Of a DNA stretch of 64,000 bases, positions 48,755-59,219 are shown one piece after another; position 1 is the first letter of the stretch; each line of letters begins with the position of its first letter. The notes beneath the pieces are model-generated. The model had not been told where the DNA came from, searched no databases, and was given only the letters and a program-made list of their open reading frames with translations. Origin of the DNA: Ovis canadensis (taxonomy: Eukaryota > Chordata > Mammalia > Artiodactyla > Bovidae); contig NC_091247.1 in the NCBI RefSeq assembly GCF_042477335.2, forward strand, positions 39,793,501 through 39,857,500, read 5' to 3'. The position numbers and the translations under genes were made by a program.

Positions 48755-48908
48755 ACATCAGGCTCTTCTGTCCATGGGATTTCCATGGACAAGAATGCTG
48801 GAGTGGGTTTCCATTTCCTCCTCCAGGGGCTCTTGCCAACCTAGGAATCAAACCCGAGTCTCCTGCTTGGCAGGCAGATTCTTTACAATGAGCCATCTGG
48901 GACGCCCC
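48755..48908 (-). mobile_element. Bov-tA SINE, 3'-incomplete
   Basis: Antisense copy with head and most of the body (GCTCTTCTGTCCATGGG to GAGCCATCTGGGACGCCCC). Its 3' end is missing; a T-rich stretch (48735-48750) separates it from the 67-bp SINE. Confidence 0.85.
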
Positions 48909-49194
48909 AATTAGCTCAGACATAGAAATGATCTTTGTTTCATATAATAAGTTATGTGAAGAGAATAGGACAAGTACTGTTCAAACTACTCTTGATACAT
49001 TGTTTTTACAAAGAAATAAAACATCTTAGTTCCAAAAAAAAAGTATATTAGTTTCATCTGTACTTGAATTTTAATGGAAATATATAGTATGTACTTCTTT
49101 GAGAATGACTTTTTATGTTTATATTATTACTCCATACTGTTTCATGTAACAACAGTATACTTTTATTACTGTGCAATGGTCCATTATACGATTT

Positions 49195-50223
49195 TTTGTC
49201 CATTAAACGAAGGTGCCAAGACCATTCTAAAAGGAAAGAATACTCTTTTTGACAAATGGTGCTGGGAAAATAGGATATTCACATGCAAAAGAATGAAGCT
49301 GGACCCTTCACTCACGCTATATACAAAAGCAACTTAAAATGTATCTAAGACATAAGCATATGACCTAAGATACTAATACAAAACTTTTAGAAGAAAATGG
49401 GAGAAAGCTTCAAGACATTGATTTGTCCAAGATTTCCTACCAAATGCAAAGGCAAGGAATGTAAAACTAGGCAAACTGGACTACATCAGAATTTAAATTT
49501 TCTTTGCATCTAAGGATGCAATTAATAAAATCAACAGGCAACCTACAGAATGGGAGAAAATATTTACAAGTCATGTACCTAATGAGTGGTCAATAATCAG
49601 AATATATACAAAGCTCGTACCACTCAATGACCAAAAAAAATCTTGAATCACAAATAAGCAAAAGAATGTCTATAATCCAAAGAAATTTCTATTGAATACA
49701 CAAATGAGCAATAAGAAATGATGCTCAAAATCAGTAATCATTAGAGAAATGCAAATCAAAATCACAATGTATCATGCTGCATACCCATTAAAATGACCAC
49801 CACCGAAAAAACAGAAAATATCAAGTGTTGGTGAGAAAGTGTAACACTTTGAGTATTGTTGGCAGAAAATGTAACAAGAAGAGCTGTAATGCTTTGTGCA
49901 TTGCTGGCAGAAATATAAAATGGTATATCTGCTATGGAAGATAGTATGATAGTACCCCGCAAAATTAAAAACAGAATTGATCCAGCAATTCAACTTCTTT
50001 ATTTATACCCCAAAATAATTGAAAGTAGGATCTTAAAGTTATTTTCATACTAAAGTTCACAGCAGCATTATTCACAATAGCCAAGAAATGGAAGCACCCC
50101 AAATGTCCATTGAAAGATAAATGGATAAACAAAACAAGGTATATACATAAAATAGAATGTTTCAGCCTTAAAAAGAAGAGAAATTCTGACTCATGTTACA
50201 ACATAGATAAACTCTGAGGACCT
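49195..50223 (+). mobile_element. Old L1 (L1M) LINE, ORF2 end and 3' region
   Basis: Sense L1: ACAAATGGTGCTGGGAAAAT, GGATATTCACATGCAAAAGA, AATGAAGCTGGACCCTTCAC, later CAGCAGCATTATTCACAATA and GCCAAGAAATGGAAGC, CCAAATGTCCATTGAAAG. Stops throughout. Cut at 50224 by a Bov-tA insertion. Confidence 0.78.
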
Positions 50224-50230
50224 ACATAAA

Positions 50231-50531
50231 GAGTCGTGTCTGACTCTTTGAGACCCCATGGACTATACAGTCCATGGAATTCTCTAGGCCAGAACACTGG
50301 AATGGGTACCCTTTCCCTTCTCCAGGGTATCTTCTCAACCCAGGGATTGAACCCAGGTCTCCCACATTGCAGGTGGATTATTTACCAGCTAAACCACAAG
50401 GGAAGCCCAAGAATAATGGAGTGGGTATCCTATCCCTTCTCCAGCAGATATTCCCATCCCAGGAATTGAACTGGGGTCTCCTGCATTGCAGGTGGATTCT
50501 TTACCAACTGAGCTATTTATTAGGGAAGCCC
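50231..50531 (-). mobile_element. Bov-tA SINE, one-and-a-half-copy tandem
   Basis: A full antisense copy (50231-50409) is followed directly by a second head-and-half-body (50410-50531, GAATAATGGAGTGGGTATCC onward). ACATAAAG occurs at 50224-50231 and 50532-50539, outside both, suggesting one insertion of a partly duplicated element. Confidence 0.85.
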
Positions 50532-51487
50532 ACATAAAGTTAAGACAGTCACGAAATAACAAATATGGTATTCTTCCACTTAAGCAATGTAACTATAGCC
50601 AAAATTTACTTGGTTTAATCCCTGACCACTTCTGTACTATTTTCATATATTTTAATTTCACAAATACATTACATAACACAAAAGTTATTACTGCTTTATA
50701 TACTCATGTTCAATTTTATTATGCTTCTATTTTTCCCTCCTGAATGTCTATAACTTCCATACAGTGTCCCTCCTGCTTGGCAAATACTAAACTCCACTGT
50801 TGTTGCCTAAGCTCCATGAGGCTGCCCAAAGCTCTGCCTGTTCTCTTAGCCCTCAGCATGAAACATTAAAAATTTGGCAAATGTCACAAGGGAAAAAGAA
50901 GCCGTAAAGTGTGACTGCCTCTAATGTTCTCAAACATGGGTGTTCAGCTTTGCTAGTTGTTCTCATTGGGAGGTTTGGTCCTCAGTGAGATACTGCACAT
51001 GTATTAGAGATAAAAACCTTATTTTATATACTATTAACTCATAATTTTTATGATCTTATTCAGATAAAACTCTAGGTTTTAATTAAAGTATTAATTTCTT
51101 ACATGCTAATAGCAGATGTTTCGATTTCTGCCCAATTTTTAAAATCAGTTTACTAATGGAACCATATGCTATTAAACAGTAAAACCGTATGACCCTAGAA
51201 GAACAAAATCTTTCAAAACAAGTTTTTTGGAAACAACAGTTTCTACACAGTTAAATGATGTTTTGTTGTTTTCAGTTTCACAAAGGATTATAAGAAGATG
51301 TGACTGCTTTAGACAAGGCTGAACTTGATGTGCCTATGATGTAAACAGTGATTATCTGGATCTAAAATTTAGTACAGAAATCTCTGTTGGAGATACAGAC
51401 TTGGGAGCTAATAGCATAACATTAAGGGGTTGAATAAGACTTCTCTTGAGCAATAATTTTATATTATGACAGAACACGTAAATAATT

Positions 51488-51697
51488 GGTGGTGGTGGTG
51501 GTGGTTTAGTTGCTAAGTCATGTCCTACTCTTGTGACCCCATGGATTGCAGCCAGCCAGGTTCCTCTGTCCATGGGATTTTCCAGGCAAGAATACTGGAG
51601 TGGATTGTCATTTCCTTCTCCAGGGGATCTTCCTGACTCAGGAATCGAACCCGAGTCTCCTGCATTGCAGGCAGATTCTTTACCAACTGAACTATAT
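51488..51697 (-). mobile_element. Bov-tA SINE with GGT tail
   Basis: Antisense full-length copy whose 3' tail has expanded to a GGT triplet run (51489-51503). Head ends TTTACCAACTGAACTAT. Confidence 0.9.
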
Positions 51698-52444
51698 TAA
51701 ATATCAGATCTAATATCACACATTAGAAACTGTATGAGGAAAAAAGTTGTGTAGGATAGAGGCTGAGCAATGTAGGGAAGAACAGGCATATCAGAAAAGG
51801 GTGAAAAAAGGAACTGAACGAGTCTTTCAGCAGGACAGAGGGAGGAAAAGGGATCAGCGCATCCAAAGGACATAACAACAGCCTGACAGCATGGTGCCTC
51901 TGAAGAGTCACTGGCAGTTCAGGGCCTTCTGGACTCTGCTAAGAAATCCAGCCTTTAGACGCTGAAGGATTCTGTAAAAGAGAGTAATACCGTCAGATCT
52001 TTTTCTCTCTTCTTCTTTATCTTTGTTTTTATTTCCTCAGTCAGATCATTCAGGCAAGAATGAGGAAGAAATATGAACCTGAGGGAAAGCGTGGAGACTT
52101 GGGAGATTATTTCCGAGCTCCAGAGGAATCATGGCATGAGCTGAAGCAGTGGCACTGAGGCTGTAAAAAAGATACATTTAACTGACTGCTATGATATGCA
52201 TATATGACAAGAACTCAATGTAGGGTTTTTTCCCCTTTATTACAAATATAAGTGTTCTGTCTTCAAGATTTCAGTTGCAAATATTTCATGGGTATTAATT
52301 ATATATATCAAAATGAGTGAAAAAGTAAAAAAAAAATTTTCATAAGCTATGACTGATTAATGTGTCATCATCAAGTATGACTGAATTCATTATGATCTTG
52401 ATAGAACATTAAATCATGTTTAACAAAGACAAATACCAGCTGAA

Positions 52445-52835
52445 CACTGTCACGGACTGAACTGTGTCCCCCACCCTCAAACTTACATATTGAAGCCCTA
52501 ACCCCTAGTGTGACTATATATGGAGGCAGGGCCTTAAAGAGATCATTCAGATTAAAGAAATTCATAATGGTAGGCCCTTTAATCCCAAATGACTGATGTC
52601 CTTATAAGATGAGGAAGAGACTCCAGGGATACGCATTCACAGAGAAAGGCCATGTAAGGACGCGATGAGAAGGCAGCATCTGTAAGCCAACGAGACAGAC
52701 TGCAGGAGGGCTCAACCTGCCAACTCCCTGATCATAGATTTCCAGCCTCCTGAACTGTGAGATAATAAATTTCTGCTATTTAAACCACCTAATCTGTTTA
52801 TAAATTATGTTCTATATGCAAGACTAAAGCCATCA
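52445..52835 (+). mobile_element. MaLR (MLT1-like) solo LTR
   Basis: Well-preserved old LTR: TGTCACGGACTGAACTGTGT, ATATTGAAGCCCTAACCCC, GTCCTTATAAGATGAGGAAG, AGAAAGGCCATGTAAGGAC, CCAGCCTCCTGAACTGTGAG and ATAATAAATTTCTGCTATTT. Sense orientation; no viral genes. Confidence 0.8.
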
Positions 52836-53651
52836 TAAATAAGACAAAATTGTGAATAAATGCATAAATTATAACTGTTAAAATAGGTTATTCAAATGTT
52901 AAAATGGCACTGCACTTTAAAGAGATACAATAAATGAGAAATTAACAGAATACGTGATATACATATGCTATTGCATAAAAGATAAACTATACTAGAATGT
53001 ATTTATAAGATATTTAGTTTGATAAAGAAAAACTTCTGCAATAGGGCTATAAAACATAGAGAAAACACAGTATAAACATACAGCCTAAAACTAATTCACA
53101 AAGTATGAAATTAGAAAATATGATACAATATAATCAAATGAAGTAAGTAGAGGAGTTATCAATCAATCCAGAAATATATATTCAGTTGTTTTAGAAGGCA
53201 TCATGGTGATTTAAAAGCATTTTTAGAAAAATATTAAAGAAAAGGCACAAGTATAATAAGATGTCTAAACACAACTTAGAATTCTCTTGAGAGTTATACT
53301 GTATACATAAACTACTTATGAAGCTATCTTTGTAACACTTAAATAAGACATTAATAAGCATGTATTTAGGTCTGAGTGGTCCTGTTTTCAAGTCTGTATT
53401 CCCCAGTTCAGATTCTTGTAGTAGTCAGCGTATCTACAATGAAACATTTAATTCCCCACTATATTTTAAAAGCCTCTAGAAGGATTTACTAGAAAGCATA
53501 CTGGAAAAGTACAGACCAGCAGAAACACAATAAAGCTCCTAACCTTTAGGCCCATGGGTCTTATTAGTCTTTTAACACACTATAGCATATATTTACATGC
53601 TACATGCTATTGAAATAATGGGATTATATGCTACCTGTAATTTCGCTTTAC

Positions 53652-54007
53652 CTGTAGCAGTTTGCCCCATACATGCAGGACGTTCTCTGGACCTTGTTTT
53701 CTTCAGAACCATTTGGAACTTTATCAGTTGCCTTCGCCTGCACACATTCAGGACTGGGTGTATTAGAGCTGGACTCAGGATGAGATTTTTGAGGCTCATC
53801 ACAGAAAGACTTGCTCAGGGTACTGGAACAACTCTCAGAACAACTTCTCGCCATGCTGTCTTCATTTGAACTTCCCTTAGTGATGATTTTATGTTCAGAA
53901 ACCTTACCAAGTGCCTCTACTGGGATTTCGCTTCTCTGTGGATTAGTCTTAATGTTATTTACCTCTGTGTTATATAACGTGGCTGCAGAAAATGACTGCG
54001 GCATTTC
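53652..54007 (-). CDS. APLF: APLF coding exon: Ser/Thr-rich linker and first half of PBZ1
   Basis: This is the fourth-from-last coding exon of APLF, a DNA double-strand-break repair factor that binds poly(ADP-ribose) and acts as a histone chaperone. The acceptor (TTCTTATAG) precedes codons for E-M-P-Q-S-F-S, and the exon stays open for 118 codons plus two bases. Most of it is a low-complexity Ser/Glu/Lys linker. It ends in K-V-Q-R-T-S-C-M-Y-G-A-N-C-Y, the two-cysteine half of a PBZ zinc finger; the Arg codon is split AG|G by the intron. The donor is a good GTAAAG. It enters in phase 0 and leaves in phase 2. An apparent ATG start inside it is not a real start, because the open frame begins at a splice acceptor and the N-terminal forkhead-associated domain lies upstream of the window. 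Identification rests on the PBZ sequence and the in-frame join to three further exons. Confidence 0.93.
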
Positions 54008-54456
54008 CTATAAGAAAATCAGGAAATAAATAATACATAAAGCATGTTTCAAAGGAAATGTGTAAGTTTAAGCATAATTGCATGAAACTGTAAGATTCAT
54101 GCAATATGTATATTTTAAAACTTTAAGATCCATATTTTAAAGTTATTAAAAACATCACTATGTCTCTAGTTTAATAACTTTGAAATAATCTACTGTTATT
54201 AGAAAAGGAATTTACAGCTATGTCAAACCTTTACAATCATGTCAAACATTCAGTGAAAAATAACCAAAAAAATAATGAAACATGAGAAAATCCAACATTT
54301 GCTCATTTGAATATAATCTTTCCCCCAAAACCTGTTTGGCTCTTAAATTTCCTGTTCAACAATGTGCCACACTCTTCTGCACTGTTCTTATAATTTCTTA
54401 TAAGTTACTGTAATACTTTATTTCTACCCTCTAACTCAAGATTTTTCCCCCTTCAG

Positions 54457-54545
54457 CTGAATGATGAAATTGATCCTCCTTCACAGAAAAATTCACATGA
54501 AAGCTATCTTATGACCAACTTAGAAAATAAGATTCCTTTGAAGTG
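54457..54545 (+). other. Orphan exon-like open segment, strand opposite to APLF
   Basis: An 89-bp segment preceded by a good polypyrimidine tract and acceptor (GATTTTTCCCCCTTCAG) and followed by a GTATGT donor. It is open in one frame for 29 codons plus two bases (L-N-D-E-I-D-P-P-S-Q... ...N-K-I-P-L-K). I do not recognise the peptide and see no partner exon, so it may be chance or a fossil exon. Confidence 0.25.
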
Positions 54546-55154
54546 GTATGTATAACAGTTTCAGTTTAACGAATTAAAGGTATTTTGAATCAAGTAAGTA
54601 TTCTCATTAGCATTACAGAACCTTTTTAATATGTACTTACCACAAGTACAAAGAGTAAGCCTAGTCTGTCTTATCCTATTAAAAATGACCTCTTAATTAC
54701 TTATACTTCCTGTGCAGTGGAGACATTGCTCAGATAAACTCCAGTCCTCATGGTAAGGATGTGATGAAAACAGATACACACGAATGCTCACCCCAAATGT
54801 AACAAGAACTCATGTATGCTGGCTGTCTTCTGGAAAAAGCTGGTTTTAATGTTATTTGATATCCAACAGCTCAAATTTCTTGAAGATATTATCAACATGA
54901 CATTTTTAGACTAATTCCTTAGGTGTTTTCATAGTTTTTTCTTTTTTAAGAAACACAGTAAGCCAACTTTCAAATGTTATCCAAACTGACTAAAGACCTT
55001 GCAAAAAGAACCTAGATCAAATCATGGTTCTTGTATAATAATAGATAACCAGGTGGAGCTGGCCCTCAGTTGATGGCATTCATACCACATCCTGCCATCA
55101 TATACACTCTTTCCCCGCAAGCTGCTCAAGTACACCCCAATCTCATCTCCCTTT

Positions 55155-55568
55155 TCTACTACTACTAAATTGCTTCAGTCGTGTCCGACTCTGTGCGACC
55201 CCATAGACAGCAGCCCACCAGGCTCCGGCATCCCTGGGATTCTCCAGGCCAGAACACTGGAGTGGGTTGCCACTGCCTTCTCCAGTGCATGAAAGAGAAC
55301 AGTGAAAGTGAAGTCGCTCAGCCGTGTCTGACTCTTAGTGACCCCATGGACTGCAGCCCACCAGGCTCCTCCATCCATGGATTTTCCAGGCAAGAGGACT
55401 GGAGTGGGGTGCCATTGCCTTCTCCAATGCATGAAAGAGACCAGTGAAAGTGAAGTCGCTCAGCCATGTCCGACTCTTAGTGACCCCATGGACTGCAGCC
55501 CACCAGGCTCCTCCATCCATGGATTTTCCAGGCAAGAGCACTGGAGTGGGGTGCCATTGCCTTCTCCG
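55155..55568 (-). mobile_element. BOV-A2 SINE, trimer
   Basis: Three antisense monomers. The one with the CTACTACTACTAAATTGC triplet tail (55155-55285) is followed by two near-identical units (55286-55427 and 55428-55568) that each start TGCATGAAAGAGA and repeat with a 142-bp period. CTCCCTTT flanks the whole at 55147-55154 and 55569-55576. Confidence 0.93.
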
Positions 55569-56214
55569 CTCCCTTTACCATAGGACCCCAACTAGTCAGG
55601 ATCTACTGTGGGGTGGAAACAGAGCAATCCTGACCCACCTCCTTATCTGCAGTCCTCGACTGGCTCAACTCTCACCAATTTTCTTTTTCTCTGTTCATGT
55701 AGTAATGGGATAAGTGAGCAAATCTTTATTGGCTAAGCAGGGCCAGTAAAATTTCAGGCTCTTGTTCCTGTTGGCATCTCAGAACTCCACAATAAATGCT
55801 CTCAGAGCACATCTCTTCTCTTAATTTTTGAAAGGGAGAAAATAACTTCTTCCATCAAACACAGCGCTCTCCCAAATATTACAACCTTCTTTTGTCTCAG
55901 TTCTCTAAGTATAAAGCCTGGGGGAAGGGACAGTGAATTTCTCATCCCTTTCAAAAGATCCCATAGGAAAAGGCCTAGCTCTCACTGCTGGGGGCTCCTT
56001 TCAAACATGAGATGCTTACAGTTAGTACTTCTGCCCTGGGTGTTGGGCCTCAGCAACAGTTTGGGGACAACAAGGAAAAATATCCCACTCCTGTCATATT
56101 TATTATAGGGGAAAAATGGACACAGCTAGGAAAGGGTTAAATAAAGGAGAATACTTTCTTACCACGAAACACTGGGTAGAGATTGAAAAGAATTAGGTAG
56201 ACATCTCTATATAT

Positions 56215-56280
56215 ATCTCTCTAAGGATTTTTAAAATTAAAATACATATACATTATATACAAACACACACACCCACACAC
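56215..56280. repeat. AT/CA-rich simple sequence
   Basis: TATATATCTCTCTAAGG, then ACATATACATTATATAC leading into CACACACACCCACACAC. Confidence 0.75.
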
Positions 56281-57219
56281 TATGATTCCATCTAGGTTGT
56301 AAAAAAAAAAATCCCTATATATCTATTTGAGTACTTACCTATGTAAATCCAAATGAAAAGATTTAGAAGGGCATAAACCAATATGTCAGTATGCAACGAG
56401 ATTGAAGGAAAAGGCGAATCAAGATTTTCATTTTACTTTAACATGCGTCTGAATTCATTTTTGACAACAAGCGTCTGCTATATTACCATTTAAAAAAATG
56501 AAAAGCAAACCAAGAAACACAATAAAAGATATGAAGTATAAAGCATCATATTTCAACTCTCTCTACTTCTATGCAATGTAAAGAAGGATTTATTTTTTTA
56601 ATATCTTTACAAGGAATATGTTTAACATGTTAATTTATTCCAAAAGAGAAAGGAGTAATAAAGTCACAGATATCAATACTATATGGATCAGGGGTTCTCA
56701 AATATTTTAAGAGGCATAAAAGCTGGAATTCATAATGTTCATTATGGAACTCCATGAAATATTGATATTCAGTAGGCCCTTGGCATTCAAGAATTTAACA
56801 TTTGTGGTTTCAATTATTCATAAATGGTCCCAAAAATCCATTACATGCAGTAATTTGTAAGTTTGCTGAGACATAAATTCGTACTATGCCAGTTAAAAAG
56901 CTCATGAGCCAGAGCAAGTCACTGAACTGGCAAATTAAAGAAGAGGAAAGATGGAGGGTGCTCTGTACTTGGAAGAAGTGGGGGAAGGCAGAGAGCTCCA
57001 TTTTTTATTTTGTATCTGAGACCCACATGGCTTATGTCCCAGATTACATGAAAATGTGAAGAATACAGTATAGGAGGCTAGAGATTCATGAAAGAGGCAG
57101 ATCTCCTACACTCTCTATAAAAATACATGCTACAGACCTCAGGAATTGAGGAGCATGGAGCTGGTGGAAGGTGACCGTGGGGCTTGAAGTTGGCTAAAAT
57201 GTGTTATATTAAGGCTATT

Positions 57220-57449
57220 TGGGCTTCCCAGGTGGCTCAGTGGTAAAAGAAAAAAAAAAAATCTGCCTGCCAATACAAGAGACATGGGTTCGATCCCTGG
57301 GTCAAGAAGATCCCTTGAAGAAGGAAATGGCAGTTCATTCCAGTAATCTTGCCTGGGAATCCATGGACAGAGGAGCCTGGCGGGCTACAGTACAAGGGGT
57401 CACAAAAGAGTCAGACACGACTTAGTGACTGAACAACAAACTTAACAAC
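57220..57449 (+). mobile_element. Bov-tA SINE with internal A run and 9-bp target-site duplication
   Basis: Sense copy; an expanded poly-A run sits inside the tRNA-derived head after GGCTCAGTGGTAAAAG. Flanked by AAGGCTATT at 57211-57219 and 57450-57458. Confidence 0.92.
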
Positions 57450-57521
57450 AAGGCTATTAAAGTAGCCTGTTAAGTTCCTCCAATAAGTCCTCCCTTATTC
57501 CTCAACTCTTTGAAGGTTTCT

Positions 57522-57650
57522 TTTTTTTTTCCCAGCTTGTGGGATATTAGCTCCCAGACCAGGTATTGAACCTGGGCCCACAGCAGTGAAAGCACTGAGT
57601 CTTAACCACCAGGGAAGTGGTGGTGAGTCTAGACCACCAGAGAATTCCCC
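57522..57650 (-). mobile_element. CHR-type SINE fragment
   Basis: Antisense CHR-1-like: TTGTGGGATATTAGCTCCC, GACCAGGTATTGAACCTGGG and AGTCTTAACCACCAGGGAAG. Confidence 0.65.
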
Positions 57651-57879
57651 ATCTGAAGTTCTAAAATACTTCAAAGGAGCGAATAAAGAACTCCCCCTGA
57701 AACAAGGTCAGTGAAGCAATTTGCTGTTGTCTCCAAGCTGCCCTTAGAAAGAATGTTTGTGCTAATAAACTGTCTTAAAAGTCCTGCATCAATCCATTAG
57801 TTCCCACAGGTTAAGGACTAAAAACTTCTAAACTCCAGCCTTAACTTCACTCTTGAACTTCAAACTCATTCATGGCATA

Positions 57880-59095
57880 CATGAACCATGAACTTCCAGA
57901 TGTTCAAGCTGGATTTAGAAAAGGCAGAGGAACCAGGGATCCAATTGCCAGCATCCGCTGGATCATTGAAAAAGCAAGAGAGTTCCTTGCTTTTATCTAC
58001 TGCTGCTTTATTGACTATGCCAAGGCCTTTGACTGTGTGGATCACAATAAACTGTGGAAAATTATGAAAGAGATGGGAACACGGAACCACCTGACTTGCC
58101 TCCTGAGAAGTCTGTATGCAGGTCAAGAAGCAACAGTTAGAACTGGACATGGAACAACAGACTGGTTCCAAATAGGAAAAGGAGTACCTCAAGGCTATAT
58201 ATTGTCACCCTGCTTATTTAACTTACATGCAGAGTACATCATGAGAAACGCTGGGCTGGATGAAGCACAAGCTGGAATCAAGATTACCGGGAGAAATATC
58301 AATAATCTCAGATATGCAGATGACACCACAACTTATGGCAGAAAACGAAGAACTAAAGAGCTTCTTGATGAAAGTGAAAGAGGAGAGTGAAAAAGTTGGC
58401 TAAAACTCAACATTCAGAAAACTAAGATCATGGCATCTGGTCCCATCACTTCATGGGAAATAGATGGGGAAACAGTGGACACAGTAGCTGATTTTATTTT
58501 GGGGGGCTCTAAAATCACTGCAGATGGTGACTGCAGCCATGAAATTAAAAGATGCTTGCTCCTTGGAAGAAAAATCATGACAAACATAGACAGCATATTA
58601 GAAAGTAGAGATATTACTCTGCCAACAAAGGTCCATCTAGTCAAAGCTATGGTTTTTCCAGGAGTCATGTATGGATGTGAGAGTTGGACTATAAAGAAAT
58701 CTGAGTGCCAAAGAATTGAGGCTTTTGAACTATGGTGTTGGAGGAGACTCTTGAGAGTCCCTTGGACTGCGAGGAGTGCCAACCAGTCCATCTTAAAGGA
58801 AATCAGTCCTGAATACTCATTGGAAGAACTGATGCTGAAGCTGAAACTCCAATATTTAGGCCACGTGATATAAAGAACTGAATCATTGGAAAAGACCCTG
58901 ATGCTGGGAAAGATTGAAAGCGGGAGGAGAAGGGGACGACAGAAGATGAGATGTTTGAATGGCATCACCCACTCAATGGACATGAGTTTGAGTAAACTCC
59001 GGGAGTTGGTGATGGACAGGGAGGCCTAGCGTGCTGCAATCCATGGGATCACAAAGAGTTGGACACGACTGAGTGACTGAACTGAACTGAACTGA
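57880..59095 (+). mobile_element. BovB (RTE) LINE, 5'-truncated, about 1.2 kb
   Basis: Frame 57872-58390 covers RT motif A ([13 protein letters not shown]) to catalytic Y-A-D-D, then shifts frame right after it (D-D-T-T-T-Y-G-R). A second frame, 58430-58873, gives the C-terminal region. Ends at the ACTGAACTGAACTGA 3' terminus. Inactive. Confidence 0.94.
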
Positions 59096-59097
59096 CC

Positions 59098-59178
59098 TGA
59101 GTCCCATTACTTCATGGCTAACAGGTGGGGAAAAAGTGGAAACAGTGACATTAGCAACTGAACAATAACAACAGCTAG
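59098..59178 (+). mobile_element. Internally deleted short BovB remnant
   Basis: About 50 bp of mid-BovB (CCCATTACTTCATGGCTAAC, GTGGAAACAGTGACA) joins directly to the BovB 3' terminus (TTAGCAACTGAACAATAACA). The several hundred bases normally between are missing. It abuts the 3' end of the larger BovB in the same orientation. Confidence 0.75.
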
Positions 59179-59219
59179 ACATTTCTTCCTCAATATTCTA
59201 TACACCTCACACTCAAAAT

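Larger units (their letters stand above)
47319..53651 (-). other. APLF: APLF intron splitting PBZ1 (6.3 kb)
   Basis: Donor GTAAAG at 53651 downward, acceptor ATAG at 47319. Contents listed separately: five Bov-tA pieces, a deleted hAT copy, an old L1 3' region and a MaLR-type LTR. 52840-53650 is AT-rich with no recognised element. Confidence 0.85.

Noticed and set aside
52445..52835. Possible exon in a GC-richer stretch
   Set aside because: It matches a MaLR-type LTR along its whole length and has no open frame.
53597..54029. Plus-strand frames of 72-90 codons
   Set aside because: They are antisense to the APLF exon and have no splice sites or recognisable product of their own.
55155..55568. 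Regularly spaced near-identical repeats resembling a CRISPR array
   Set aside because: The units are BOV-A2 SINE monomers of about 140 bp with no unique spacers, in a mammalian genome.
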